Assembly (NCBI GenBank): GCA_016717725.1
Contig: JADKFA010000003.1
Location: 1 to 38,485 of the forward strand
Source: Bacteroidota bacterium
GTDB taxonomy: Bacteria > Bacteroidota > Bacteroidia > AKYH767-A > OLB10
Direction of reading: 5' to 3'
DNA length: 38,485 nt
The notes under the pieces were generated by a model. It saw only the letters and a list, made by a program, of their open reading frames with translations. It did no database searches and was not told where the DNA came from. How positions within the stretch are numbered: position 1 is the first letter of the stretch; every line of letters begins with the position of its first letter. Below are positions 18,139 to 25,270 of the stretch, in pieces. Made by a program: the position numbers and the translations under genes.

Positions 18139-18738
18139 ATTACTCTTTAATTTCAGTAGTAGCTACTCTACCTCCCGATAGCTATCGGGATGAGCTACAC
18201 CCGTATTACTCTTTAATTTCAGTAGTAGCTACTCTACCTCCCGATAGCTATCGGGATGAGCTACACCCGTATTACTCTTTAATTTCAGTAGTAGCTACTC
18301 TACCTCCCGATAGCTATCGGGATGAGCTACACCCGTAATTCTATACTTTTTAACTACTCTACCTCCCGATAGCTCGGGAGCTACACCCGTATTACTCTTT
18401 AATTTCAGTAGTAGCTACTCTACCTCCCGATAGCTATCGGGATGAGCTACACCCGTAATTCTATACTTTTTAACTACTCTACCTCCCGATAGCTATCGGG
18501 ATGAGCTACACCCGTATTACTCTTTAATTTCAGTAGTAGCTACTCTACCTCCCGATAGCTATCGGGATGAGCTACACCGTATTACTCTTTAATTTCAGTA
18601 GTAGCTACTCTACCTCCCGATCAGTAGTAGCTACTCTACCTCCCGATAGCTATCGGGATGAGCTACACCCGTATTACTCTTTAATTTCAGTAGTAGCTAC
18701 TCTACCTCCCGATAGCTATCGGGATGAGCTACACCCGT
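18139..18738 (-). repeat. tandem array of nine partial tRNA-Trp units with a palindrome in place of the D-loop
   Basis: Units: 18139-18204, 18205-18270, 18271-18336 (66 bp each), 18337-18390 (54), 18391-18456 (66), 18457-18515 (59), 18516-18580 (65), 18581-18672 (92, internal partial duplication), 18673-18738 (66). On the minus strand each unit reads ACGGGTGTAGCTC (tRNA-Trp nt 1-13), then ATCCCGATAGCTATCGGGA, then GGTAGAGTAG (tRNA D-loop end, D-stem and following nt). The genuine tRNA has AATT where the palindrome lies. Two leader types occur: CTACTGAAATTAAAGAGTAAT (also the leader of the genuine tRNA), and TTAAAAAGTATAGAATT in the units at 18337 and 18457. No unit contains an anticodon or T-arm. 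The array is the 5' leader of tRNA-Trp-secE-nusG. A 66-bp period leaves a repetitive plus-strand frame open, which I do not consider coding. Confidence 0.93.
18173..18190. repeat. 18-bp perfect palindrome, first of the array copies
   Basis: TCCCGATAGCTATCGGGA is its own reverse complement. It occurs in every array unit: eight perfect copies, one collapsed copy (CCCGATAGCTCGGGA, unit at 18337), and one additional half-copy inside the 92-bp unit at 18581. As RNA it would form a 7-bp stem with a 4-nt loop. Confidence 0.9.
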
Positions 18739-18972
18739 AATCCACGCTGTTTTCAATGATGAACTTTGGATCACTCTTAGGTTCGCAGCGCAATTTTATT
18801 TTGAACATCAGTTTCAAAATCAATTTTAATGACGAGTTATTCTTCGTTTGTGCGACATCAACCTCAATTCGAGGTGATTTTCCGTTAAAATTGACATGAA
18901 AAACATGTTCCAATTAAACACGTGCGTCCCAACCTATTGGCCGGGACGATCACGTGCTTAGAATGTATAAGA
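18739..18972. other. spacer between the array and tuf
   Basis: About 180 bp of AT-rich sequence, then the tuf terminator. A 65-codon minus-strand frame (18913-18716) runs into the repeat array; it has no recognisable family and I do not call it. No clear promoter for the tRNA-Trp transcript is visible, so it may depend on read-through from tuf or on an atypical promoter. Confidence 0.4.
18917..18958 (-). terminator. tuf terminator-like hairpin
   Basis: On the minus strand AGCACGTG-at-CGTCCC pairs with GGGACG-CACGTGTTT, a 14-bp stem with a 2-nt bulge, about 15 bp after the tuf stop. The T-run after it is short (TTTAATT), so termination may be leaky, which would allow transcription into the tRNA-Trp array. 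Confidence 0.65.
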
Positions 18973-20160
18973 TTACTCGATAATCTCAGTAACCTGACCA
19001 GCACCTACGGTACGACCACCTTCACGAATTGCGAAACGAAGTCCTTTATCCATAGCGATAGGTTGAATCAATTCAACAGTGATAGTTACGTTATCACCAG
19101 GCATAACCATTTCGCGTCCTTCTGGAAGAGTGATCTCACCAGTTACGTCCGTTGTACGGAAATAAAATTGAGGACGGTATTTGTTATGAAATGGAGTATG
19201 ACGACCACCTTCTTCTTTCTTCAATACATAGATCTCAGCTTGGAATTTAGCATGAGGCTTTACAGAACCTGGTTTTGCGATAACCATACCACGACGGATA
19301 TCGTTTTTCTCAATACCACGTAACAATAAACCTACATTATCACCAGCTTCACCACGGTCAAGAATCTTACGGAACATTTCCACACCAGTAACGGTAGAAG
19401 AAAGTTTTTCAGATTGCATACCGATGATATCTACAACATCATTTGAGTTAATTACACCACGCTCGATACGACCAGTAGCAACAGTTCCACGACCAGTGAT
19501 CGAGAACACGTCCTCAACAGGCATAAGGAAAGGCTTGTCAACTTCACGAGGAGGAAGTGGAATATAAGAATCCACAGCGTCCATCAATTCATTGATTTTT
19601 GGTACCCATGTAGCATCGAGGTTTAAACCACCTAATGCAGAACCACGGATGATTGGTGTGTTGTCACCATCATACTTGTAGAAAGAAAGTAATTCGCGAA
19701 TTTCCATCTCAACTAAATCAAGAAGTTCTGGATCATCCACAGCATCTACTTTATTCATGAAAACAACAATTTTTGGAACACCTACCTGGCGCGCAAGCAA
19801 GATATGCTCACGAGTTTGAGGCATAGGACCATCAGTCGCTGCAACCACAAGAATAGCTCCGTCCATTTGAGCCGCACCAGTAACCATGTTCTTCACATAG
19901 TCAGCGTGACCTGGACAGTCAACGTGAGCATAGTGACGATTCAATGTCTGGTACTCAACGTGAGCTGTGTTGATTGTAATACCACGCTCTTTCTCTTCTG
20001 GAGCGTTATCAATAGAGGAGAAATCCCTCTTTTCTGCCAAACCAGACTGAGCAAGAACCTGAGTAATTGCAGCAGTAAGAGTGGTCTTACCATGGTCAAC
20101 GTGACCAATAGTTCCAATGTTTACGTGAGGCTTGGAACGATCAAATTTCTCTTTTGCCAT
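18973..20160 (-). CDS. tuf: elongation factor Tu
   Basis: A 395-aa GTPase that delivers aminoacyl-tRNA to the ribosome. GTP-binding motifs are visible: GHVDHGKT (G1, about 18-25), the RGITI switch I, DCPGHADYV (G3), NKVD (G4) and the SA-like GSALGG (G5). Domains II and III follow, ending VGAGQVTEIIE. It lies between tRNA-Thr (GGT) upstream and the tRNA-Trp array downstream, and its transcript probably begins with the upstream tRNA cluster. The frame is intact. Confidence 0.99.
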   Translation of the reverse strand: MAKEKFDRSKPHVNIGTIGHVDHGKTTLTAAITQVLAQSGLAEKRDFSSIDNAPEEKERGITINTAHVEYQTLNRHYAHVDCPGHADYVKNMVTGAAQMDGAILVVAATDGPMPQTREHILLARQVGVPKIVVFMNKVDAVDDPELLDLVEMEIRELLSFYKYDGDNTPIIRGSALGGLNLDATWVPKINELMDAVDSYIPLPPREVDKPFLMPVEDVFSITGRGTVATGRIERGVINSNDVVDIIGMQSEKLSSTVTGVEMFRKILDRGEAGDNVGLLLRGIEKNDIRRGMVIAKPGSVKPHAKFQAEIYVLKKEEGGRHTPFHNKYRPQFYFRTTDVTGEITLPEGREMVMPGDNVTITVELIQPIAMDKGLRFAIREGGRTVGAGQVTEIIE

Positions 20161-20213
20161 TTTATGTAAGTGTTATTGTAATTGTTTAAATTTTACTTTT
20201 TAATTTATTATTG

Positions 20214-20286
20214 AGCCAATGACCAGGATCGAACTGGTGACCTCATCCTTACCATGGATGTGCTCTACCGACTGAGCTACATTGGC
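20214..20286 (-). tRNA. tRNA-Thr (GGT)
   Basis: A complete 73-nt cloverleaf: acceptor GCCAATG/CATTGGC, D-arm GCTC-AGTCGGTA-GAGC, anticodon stem CATCC/GGATG around loop ATGGTAA (anticodon GGT), T-loop TTCGATC. It lies 53 bp upstream of tuf, with which it is likely co-transcribed. Confidence 0.97.
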
Positions 20287-20395
20287 GGGATAAGAATGAA
20301 CTTTATTCTTATTCGAATGCCTCTTCCAGTTAACTAGCTGTTTTCGTCCATCCGAACCCGCCGGGTATTGTTCTTTATTGGGGGCGTGAAATTAC

Positions 20396-20427
20396 GAAAA
20401 TTATTGAATCATACAACTCATTATCAA
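20396..20427 (-). promoter_or_regulatory. possible promoter before tRNA-Thr(GGT)-tuf
   Basis: On the minus strand TTG, 21 nt, then TAATTTTC followed by G, close to the Bacteroidota consensus TTG-N19-TAnnTTTG. It would give tuf a start site independent of the upstream tRNAs. One mismatch in the -7 element makes this tentative. Confidence 0.35.
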
Positions 20428-20439
20428 TAATTTTAGTTA

Positions 20440-20467
20440 TGTTGAAAATTTGACTCCATTTTCAACA
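20440..20467. repeat. 10-bp hairpin in the tRNA-Gly / tRNA-Thr spacer
   Basis: TGTTGAAAAT - TTGACTCC - ATTTTCAACA, a perfect stem without a T-run. Two weaker inverted repeats lie in the same spacer (ATAAGAAT/ATTCTTAT near 20289-20311, and AATTATTGA/TCAATAATT near 20399-20433). They may guide processing of the polycistronic tRNA transcript. Confidence 0.5.
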
Positions 20468-20505
20468 ATATTCAAGCACCTATTTGCTTTTTCAAGCACT
20501 AATAG

Positions 20506-20578
20506 AGCGGAAGACGAGGCTCGAACTCGCTACCCTCAGCTTGGAAGGCTGATGCTCTACCAAATGAGCTACTTCCGC
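20506..20578 (-). tRNA. tRNA-Gly (TCC)
   Basis: A complete cloverleaf of 73 nt: acceptor GCGGAAG/CTTCCGC, D-arm GCTC-ATTTGGTA-GAGC, anticodon stem TCAGC/GCTGA with loop CTTCCAA (anticodon TCC), T-loop TTCGAGC. Confidence 0.97.
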
Positions 20579-20692
20579 TTATGCCATCTTGGCTCTTTTT
20601 AGCAAGAATTGGAGATTCTCCCTTTCTTTCTTTGTAGAGCTTACCGTCTTTTCAAGAACGGAAGACGAATTTCTAGTATTCAAAGAACCTGG

Positions 20693-20775
20693 TGGGGAGA
20701 GAAGGATTCGAACCTTCGAACTCGTATGAGGACAGATTTACAGTCTGTTGCCGTTGGCCGCTTGGCTATCTCCCC
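20693..20775 (-). tRNA. tRNA-Tyr (GTA)
   Basis: An 83-nt class II tRNA with a long variable arm. Acceptor GGGGAGA/TCTCCCC with discriminator A, anticodon stem ACAGA/TCTGT around loop CTGTAAA (anticodon GTA), and T-loop TTCGAAT. Confidence 0.97.
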
Positions 20776-20851
20776 GAATTGTTTTAGCCAATACGGTAAT
20801 GAACGATTCAAATACCCCTGTTTTGGATACAAGGTTTTGTATCCCCACAAG

Positions 20852-20925
20852 AGCCGATGGAGGGATTCGAACCCCCGACCTACTGATTACAAATCAGTAG
20901 CTCTGACCAACTGAGCTACATCGGC
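20852..20925 (-). tRNA. tRNA-Thr (TGT)
   Basis: A 74-nt cloverleaf: acceptor GCCGATG/CATCGGC, anticodon stem ACTGA/TCAGT around loop TTTGTAA (anticodon TGT), T-loop TTCGAAT. First gene of the Thr-Tyr-Gly-Thr-tuf transcript, with a consensus promoter about 45 bp upstream. Confidence 0.97.
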
Positions 20926-20968
20926 TTGATTTTCAATGAACTATGACACACTCCCCAAAAAGGGACTG

Positions 20969-20998
20969 CAAATTTAGTGAATTCTTTATTTCAAACAA
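20969..20998 (-). promoter_or_regulatory. consensus promoter of the tRNA-tuf operon
   Basis: On the minus strand TTG (20998-20996), exactly 19 nt, then TAAATTTG (20976-20969), matching the Bacteroidota housekeeping consensus TTG-N19-TAnnTTTG. It lies about 45 bp upstream of tRNA-Thr (TGT). Confidence 0.85.
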
Positions 20999-21069
20999 GT
21001 GTTCGAATAAAAAAACTTAGAAAGATTGAATAATTTCTTTGCTTTGATTCTGAAAAACTTAAATACTCA

Positions 21070-21108
21070 TTTGAGGGATGAAAAATATCTGATTTTTCAT
21101 CCCTCAAA
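21070..21108 (-). terminator. long perfect hairpin after the secreted-protein gene
   Basis: TTTGAGGGATGAAAAAT - ATCTG - ATTTTTCATCCCTCAAA is a perfect 17-bp stem with a 5-nt loop, 30 bp after the stop at 21139. There is no T-run outside the stem. It most likely ends or stabilises the 3' end of the minus-strand transcript and insulates the tRNA promoter. Confidence 0.65.
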
Positions 21109-21138
21109 ATAATAGAATATTATTTGAATATCAAATAC

Positions 21139-23169
21139 TTACAATTTTACGAATCGAGTTTGCACTTTCAAATTGTTTTTATCGGATACCATCAAGAAAT
21201 AAACACCATCTTTTAAATTACCAATAAATATTTCTTCTTGAGTTCGTTTTTGATTAAATCTTTCTTGTTTCACAACCCTTCCGTGCGCATCGGAAATCGA
21301 AATTGCTGTAAATCCATCTGCAAAAGAAACTGAAATATTTTCTTGAGCAGGATTTGGATAAATGTTCAATTTAGATTCTTGAGAAATTTCATCAACCCCA
21401 ACCGCACTCGATCCAGTATTTATTCTCAAAACATAAATCTTATTAAATCCAAAATCCTCATTCGGTGCCCATGGTTGTCCTGGAAATGTAATGAATGTTT
21501 GATTCGGTCTCCAATTAAAATTTGAAGTGGCTAATGAAATATTATCCATATGTTCTTCAATTCCTACAAAATAAGTTCCAGCAGCTAATTGCAAAGGATT
21601 GCCTGCTAAATTTTTTACTTCTAAGGTTAGCCAAACACCATCTGTATCTGACCCTGAAAAGTAATAATAATCAGAAGTCCCTAGTATTGCTCCTGGAGCT
21701 CCACCTGTGAAAGCATAAATATTTACACGCGTGGTATCACCATCTGAGGGAGAATTACATCGGAAAGTAACGGAAGTAATTATATCAGAATTTGGCAACA
21801 CATATAACTGCCCTAATACTCCGCCGCCCAATGAACCTCCAATACCTAATGCGCTATTGATATCACCATTATCTCGTGCCATAACGGTATCCGTTACCGA
21901 AAATGAAAATGAATTGGAATCGTTTGATGGATTTTGATCGGAGAATCCCAAAGTAGAAAGCAAACCATTTACTTGATAATTACCAATAGCTATTGGGGTG
22001 TAATTTCCTGTAGGACTAATTAACGTACTATTTCCAGCCAACAAATTACTATAAGTTCCTATACTTGAAAACACTGAACTCACTCCCAGCATTACATTTA
22101 CATTATAATTTACTGTAGGAATTGAATTCGCTCCAACATTCGAAACGATAGCTGGAAAGCTGAAGGCACTCACTTGTTGATCGGGTAACATCGTATAAGC
22201 AGGTTGCCATTTAAAGGTATCTAATGATACATCATACGACAATTGAGAAGCGCTATCTAATTCATAAGCGAATAATACATCTGAAGCAGTATCCTGCATG
22301 ATACCCGCGATAGTGAATTTGCCGGGTACAAATGAATCTGTTATAAATACCCCACCCGCAATACCAATGGTTGGGGTAGTAAGACCTACATCGCCATTAA
22401 CATTATGAATTACAAAAGTTGGAGTTCCAGAAGGTAAATTCAAACGAACCAAATTTGATGATACACCTCCACCTTGGTCAAAAGCCCAAAGATAAGGTCC
22501 GCCAAAAGAGAGATTATCAATAGCAATTCCATAAATTCCACCAAGTGTATGGGTTGCTAAGGGAATTGAAGTCAAAACCGTCCCAGATAAATCAACTTCT
22601 ACCAAAGGAGAACCAAAATTGCTAATCCAAAATCCACCCAATCCGCCATTGGTAAGTGGACTATACGTTATGCTTCTAGCGTTAAATCCAATTCCAGCCA
22701 TACTAATGGTGCTGACTAGAGTTTTCGTTATTGGATCCACTTTTTTAATAATGGTAGTATTATCTGCCATGTATAAAAAAGTACCATCAGTGGTTATACT
22801 TCGCACACCAGATGTGGGTGCCCCAACACCTGCGATTTTAAAACCAGAAATAACAGTACCAGAAGCAGTCAATGTGAATAGTGAATCCTTATTCCATTTT
22901 GCAACCCACCATTCAGTACCTGTCCAAGCTACTGCAGCAAAGCCGCTCGATCCTGAAACTGTAGAGTCGAGCATAGAAATAAATTGAATATCCCATAAAC
23001 TTGCAGCAGAAGGCGGAGTAATGATGCCACCGTCGGGAACTGAACCAGGAATTATTTCAGAAAGATTTATTTGTTGAACTGGACATTGGTCCAAATTCAC
23101 CTTTTGAGAGTAGCCAGTATTCACATTTAGGAATAATGTGGATACAATGATGAGTAGTAGTTGCTTCAT
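21139..23169 (-). CDS. secreted protein with type IX secretion (Por) C-terminal sorting domain
   Basis: This 676-aa protein has a signal peptide (MKQLLLIIVSTLFLNVNTGYSQ region). Residues about 60-320 look like a beta-propeller (repeats such as GVRSITTDGTFLYMAD and GGIYGIAIDNLSFGGPYLWAFD). A CARDB-like stretch follows (about 330-430), then a jelly-roll-like region (SDGDTTRVNIYAFTGGAPG). The C-terminal tail from about residue 600 (KLNIYPNPAQENISVSF, then ISDAHGRVVK and LKDGVYFLMV) is a type A T9SS sorting signal. It is exported by Sec and then by T9SS, ending in the medium or on the cell surface. No catalytic motif is seen; ligand unknown. Its place between hpf and the tRNA cluster is unusual (see findings). 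Confidence 0.88.
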   Translation of the reverse strand: MKQLLLIIVSTLFLNVNTGYSQKVNLDQCPVQQINLSEIIPGSVPDGGIITPPSAASLWDIQFISMLDSTVSGSSGFAAVAWTGTEWWVAKWNKDSLFTLTASGTVISGFKIAGVGAPTSGVRSITTDGTFLYMADNTTIIKKVDPITKTLVSTISMAGIGFNARSITYSPLTNGGLGGFWISNFGSPLVEVDLSGTVLTSIPLATHTLGGIYGIAIDNLSFGGPYLWAFDQGGGVSSNLVRLNLPSGTPTFVIHNVNGDVGLTTPTIGIAGGVFITDSFVPGKFTIAGIMQDTASDVLFAYELDSASQLSYDVSLDTFKWQPAYTMLPDQQVSAFSFPAIVSNVGANSIPTVNYNVNVMLGVSSVFSSIGTYSNLLAGNSTLISPTGNYTPIAIGNYQVNGLLSTLGFSDQNPSNDSNSFSFSVTDTVMARDNGDINSALGIGGSLGGGVLGQLYVLPNSDIITSVTFRCNSPSDGDTTRVNIYAFTGGAPGAILGTSDYYYFSGSDTDGVWLTLEVKNLAGNPLQLAAGTYFVGIEEHMDNISLATSNFNWRPNQTFITFPGQPWAPNEDFGFNKIYVLRINTGSSAVGVDEISQESKLNIYPNPAQENISVSFADGFTAISISDAHGRVVKQERFNQKRTQEEIFIGNLKDGVYFLMVSDKNNLKVQTRFVKL

Positions 23170-23501
23170 GTATTGATTGATTGTTTATTAATTTGTTTGA
23201 TTAGGAATTGATAGGCTAATTAAGCAAATAAAATAACAAGTCGAAAGAAAATTTAAAAATAGATTTTAATTAAGAAGTCGCACTACTCATATTGAACATT
23301 CACAATGTTAAAAATTCGAATTGTAAACCATTTGTTTTTATGCCCAAGATTAATTGTAATTTAGTAGCTATCAATCTTTTGATAAAAAATGTCACTATAA
23401 AATCAGCATTTAGGTTAAGGAAAAAAGTTTAATTAACTAAACGGATCAAAAAAAAGAGCCTGCAAATGCAAGCTCTTCCAATTTCAATATTTGAAAGGAA
23501 A
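23170..23501. other. upstream region of the secreted-protein gene
   Basis: A 332-bp AT-rich spacer. It contains the hpf terminator (23447-23477) and a short inverted repeat TATCAA-TCTT-TTGATA near 23370-23385. The promoter for the secreted-protein gene must lie here, but I find no clean TAnnTTTG on the minus strand. No coding sequence is apparent. Confidence 0.45.
23447..23477 (-). terminator. hpf terminator
   Basis: On the minus strand AAGAGCTTGCA pairs with TGCAGGCTCTT with one mismatch, followed by at least six T. It lies 24 bp after the hpf stop and ends the xer-hpf transcript. Confidence 0.88.
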
Positions 23502-23801
23502 TTAAACTCCTCTCACTTTTTCTTTATGCTTCGTGATTTGCTTACGCAAAGCCTCAATGGCATTGTCGGTAGCTTCCTCAAAAGATTTACATTGTTCACT
23601 CGCAAAAAGTGTCTTTCCAGGAGTAGAAATTTTAATTTCAGCGATCTTGTTTCCTTTTTCATTGTCTTTATCTAAACGCAAGAAAACTTCCGATTCGACA
23701 ATAGCATCATACATCTGATTTAATTTTTCAACTTTCTCTTCTACGAACTTCAATAATTTTTGATCTGCATCAAAATGGATGGATTGAATTTTAACTTTCA
23801 T
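23502..23801 (-). CDS. hpf: ribosome hibernation promoting factor (short HPF/RaiA family)
   Basis: A 99-aa protein with the family beta-alpha-beta-beta-beta-alpha pattern: MKVKIQSIHFDADQKLLKFVEEKVEKL at the start, then VFLRLDKD, AEIKISTPGKTLFAS, and the helix FEEATDNAIEALRKQITKHKEK. It binds the decoding centre of the 30S subunit in stationary phase. The short form lacks the dimerisation tail of long HPF. It lies 35 bp after the recombinase gene, an arrangement common in Bacteroidota. Confidence 0.93.
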   Translation of the reverse strand: MKVKIQSIHFDADQKLLKFVEEKVEKLNQMYDAIVESEVFLRLDKDNEKGNKIAEIKISTPGKTLFASEQCKSFEEATDNAIEALRKQITKHKEKVRGV

Positions 23802-23836
23802 ATTTTTAATTTTTAAATTAATTGCTATTTAATTGA

Positions 23837-24736
23837 TTATGCCTTTGGAAAAGCTTGATTATATACTTCCTTTAATTTTTCAATGCTATTATGGGTATAG
23901 ACCTGTGTTGCTGCCAAACTACTATGACCTAAGATCTCTTTAATCGCATTAATATCAGCACCATGATTCAGCATAGCCGTTGCAAAGCTATGTCGTAAAA
24001 TATGCGGACTTCTTTTTTTACCAGTTGAAACGAGACTAATACTACTTTTCACTGTACGGTAAACGAATCCAGGGTACATTTGGTTACCATTATTACCTAA
24101 GAAGAAATAGGGGGAATCTCCTCCTACTTCGACTAAAAACCCATTCCTTAAAATAAGGTATTTCTCCAAAATGATTTTGAATGAATTAGTGATAGGAATT
24201 TGGCGGACTTTATTCCGTTTACCGAGTACGGTCACCGTTAAACTAAACAAATTTACATCGGTCACTTTTAAGCCAATTAACTCTGACAAACGAACTCCGG
24301 TGCGATAAAAGAAATCGACCATCAAAAAGTTTCTTACCGACTGAAAATCGCCTGCAATTTCCATTTTAGGATCGAGAAGCCGTTCCATTTTTTCTTCATC
24401 CACATATTCCGGCAACTTTTTCTTTGTTTTAGGAGCTTGCACCTTTAACATTGGATTTCTTTGGATGATTCTTTGACGCACAAGGTATCTGTACAACGTT
24501 CGCAACGTCGTTATTTTACGATTCACAGAGCGCGGATCCAACTTCTCCTCCATCAATGAAACGATCCAAGAGCGAATAATAAAATGTGATGCTTCGGAAG
24601 GAGATGCAATTTGATATTGTACTTGTAAAAAATCAAGAAACTGTTTTAGATCTGTATCATACGCCAATATCGTGTGAGCCGAATATCTTTTTTCATGCTT
24701 CAAATAAGAGATAAAAGTATCGTACTCGTTATTCAT
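23837..24736 (-). CDS. tyrosine recombinase of the XerC/XerD type
   Basis: A 299-aa protein with an N-terminal SAM-like DNA-binding domain (FISYLKHEKRYSAHTILAYDTDLKQF) and a C-terminal catalytic domain. Catalytic residues visible: Arg in RTGVRLSEL (near 148), HILRHSF (His and Arg near 243-246), His in LGHSSLAATQ, and the nucleophile Tyr in VYTHNS (near 281). Length and neighbours (rpsU upstream, hpf downstream) fit the chromosomal Xer recombinase that resolves dimers at dif. I cannot tell XerC from XerD. No mobile-element context is seen, so I do not call it an integrase. Confidence 0.93.
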   Translation of the reverse strand: MNNEYDTFISYLKHEKRYSAHTILAYDTDLKQFLDFLQVQYQIASPSEASHFIIRSWIVSLMEEKLDPRSVNRKITTLRTLYRYLVRQRIIQRNPMLKVQAPKTKKKLPEYVDEEKMERLLDPKMEIAGDFQSVRNFLMVDFFYRTGVRLSELIGLKVTDVNLFSLTVTVLGKRNKVRQIPITNSFKIILEKYLILRNGFLVEVGGDSPYFFLGNNGNQMYPGFVYRTVKSSISLVSTGKKRSPHILRHSFATAMLNHGADINAIKEILGHSSLAATQVYTHNSIEKLKEVYNQAFPKA

Positions 24737-24752
24737 ATTGGTCCTTCTCTAA

Positions 24753-24838
24753 TTACTGCTTCGGTCCTACCATCTGCAACATAAAATATTACTGCCTCGG
24801 TCATTATTACCAGAACATAAAAGTTTACTTCTAAGGCC
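24753..24838. repeat. three imperfect direct repeats with exact 36-bp period
   Basis: TTACTGCTTCGGTC at 24753, TTACTGCCTCGGTC at 24789 and TTACTTCTAAGGCC at 24825 are exactly 36 bp apart. A fourth relative, TTACTACTTCGGCC, lies at 24914. The first two units also share AACATAAAA in the same phase. They are too few and too diverged for a CRISPR array. Confidence 0.7.
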
Positions 24839-24841
24839 ATA

Positions 24842-24976
24842 ACCTACATAGTATATAGTAATAACAAAAAAACAATAAAAAAGTTGCATTGACACATACT
24901 GCTTAGTTCCTTTTTACTACTTCGGCCTTGACCTACCTAGTACTCAGTTGTAGCATAACCTACGCAGTACACAGTA
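24842..24976. repeat. three copies of ACCTACnnAGTAnnnAGT
   Basis: ACCTACATAGTATATAGTA (from 24842), ACCTACCTAGTACTCAGTT (from 24931) and ACCTACGCAGTACACAGTA (from 24958). The last copy abuts the putative xer -7 element TATCTTTA, so these could be operator-like sites. This is an inference from position only. Confidence 0.55.
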
Positions 24977-25212
24977 AAGATACATACGAAAGAACGGAAT
25001 AGGGAACTAAAATGGTTCTTTGCTTCAAACTGGTAATCGCACATTGATGATCAAGAATTGTGCCTAGGGGTTTGATCCCAAAATGGGCACAATGTTTTTA
25101 AGACAATTGTGGGATTAAAATGATTAAAAAAACTCATGCCACTTTTTCAAAATGCGGAGAGAAAAAATTTCTTTTAGCTTACTACCCTACCACTGAGGAC
25201 AATCAAAATATA

Positions 25213-25250
25213 AAAAACGAAAAATCCGAGCTCTTTAGGAACCCGGATTA
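25213..25250 (-). terminator. rpsU terminator
   Basis: On the minus strand AATCCGGG - TTCCTAAAGAG - CTCGGATT (seven or eight pairs, one G-T) is followed by TTTCGTTTTTT. It begins about 20 bp after the rpsU stop, so rpsU is mostly monocistronic and xer needs its own promoter. Confidence 0.85.
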
Positions 25251-25270
25251 TAAATGTCTGGAATAAGAAA

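Larger units (their letters stand above)
24737..25270. other. rpsU-xer spacer with imperfect direct repeats
   Basis: A 534-bp gap with no credible gene. It holds two families of imperfect repeats (24753-24927 and 24842-24976), a -7-like element TATCTTTA on the minus strand (24982-24975) that could start the xer transcript, and the rpsU terminator at 25213-25250. The middle part (24990-25200) shows GATCAAGAATTGTGCC and GGGCACAATG, which may pair as GTGCC/GGCAC around 25050-25095. Confidence 0.5.

Noticed and set aside
18096..18338. Repetitive plus-strand frame with 22-residue repeats over the tRNA-Trp array
   Set aside because: The 66-bp period is a multiple of three, so a frame stays open by arithmetic. 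It begins inside a tRNA and breaks where unit length changes.
18139..18738. CRISPR array
   Set aside because: Units are contiguous without unique spacers, and the repeated part is tRNA sequence plus a palindrome; no cas genes.
18716..18913. 65-codon minus-strand frame between tuf and the array
   Set aside because: No family resemblance, it ends inside repeat DNA, and its start abuts the tuf terminator.
20609..20914. 101-codon plus-strand frame over tRNA-Tyr and tRNA-Thr
   Set aside because: It is the antisense of two well-formed tRNA genes, a common false protein prediction.
23837..24736. Phage or island integrase
   Set aside because: Length, motifs and the rpsU/hpf neighbours fit a chromosomal Xer recombinase. 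No att-like duplication of a neighbouring tRNA end was seen.
24753..24927. CRISPR remnant upstream of the recombinase
   Set aside because: Only 14-bp partial motifs recur, repeat and spacer are not separable, and there are no cas genes.
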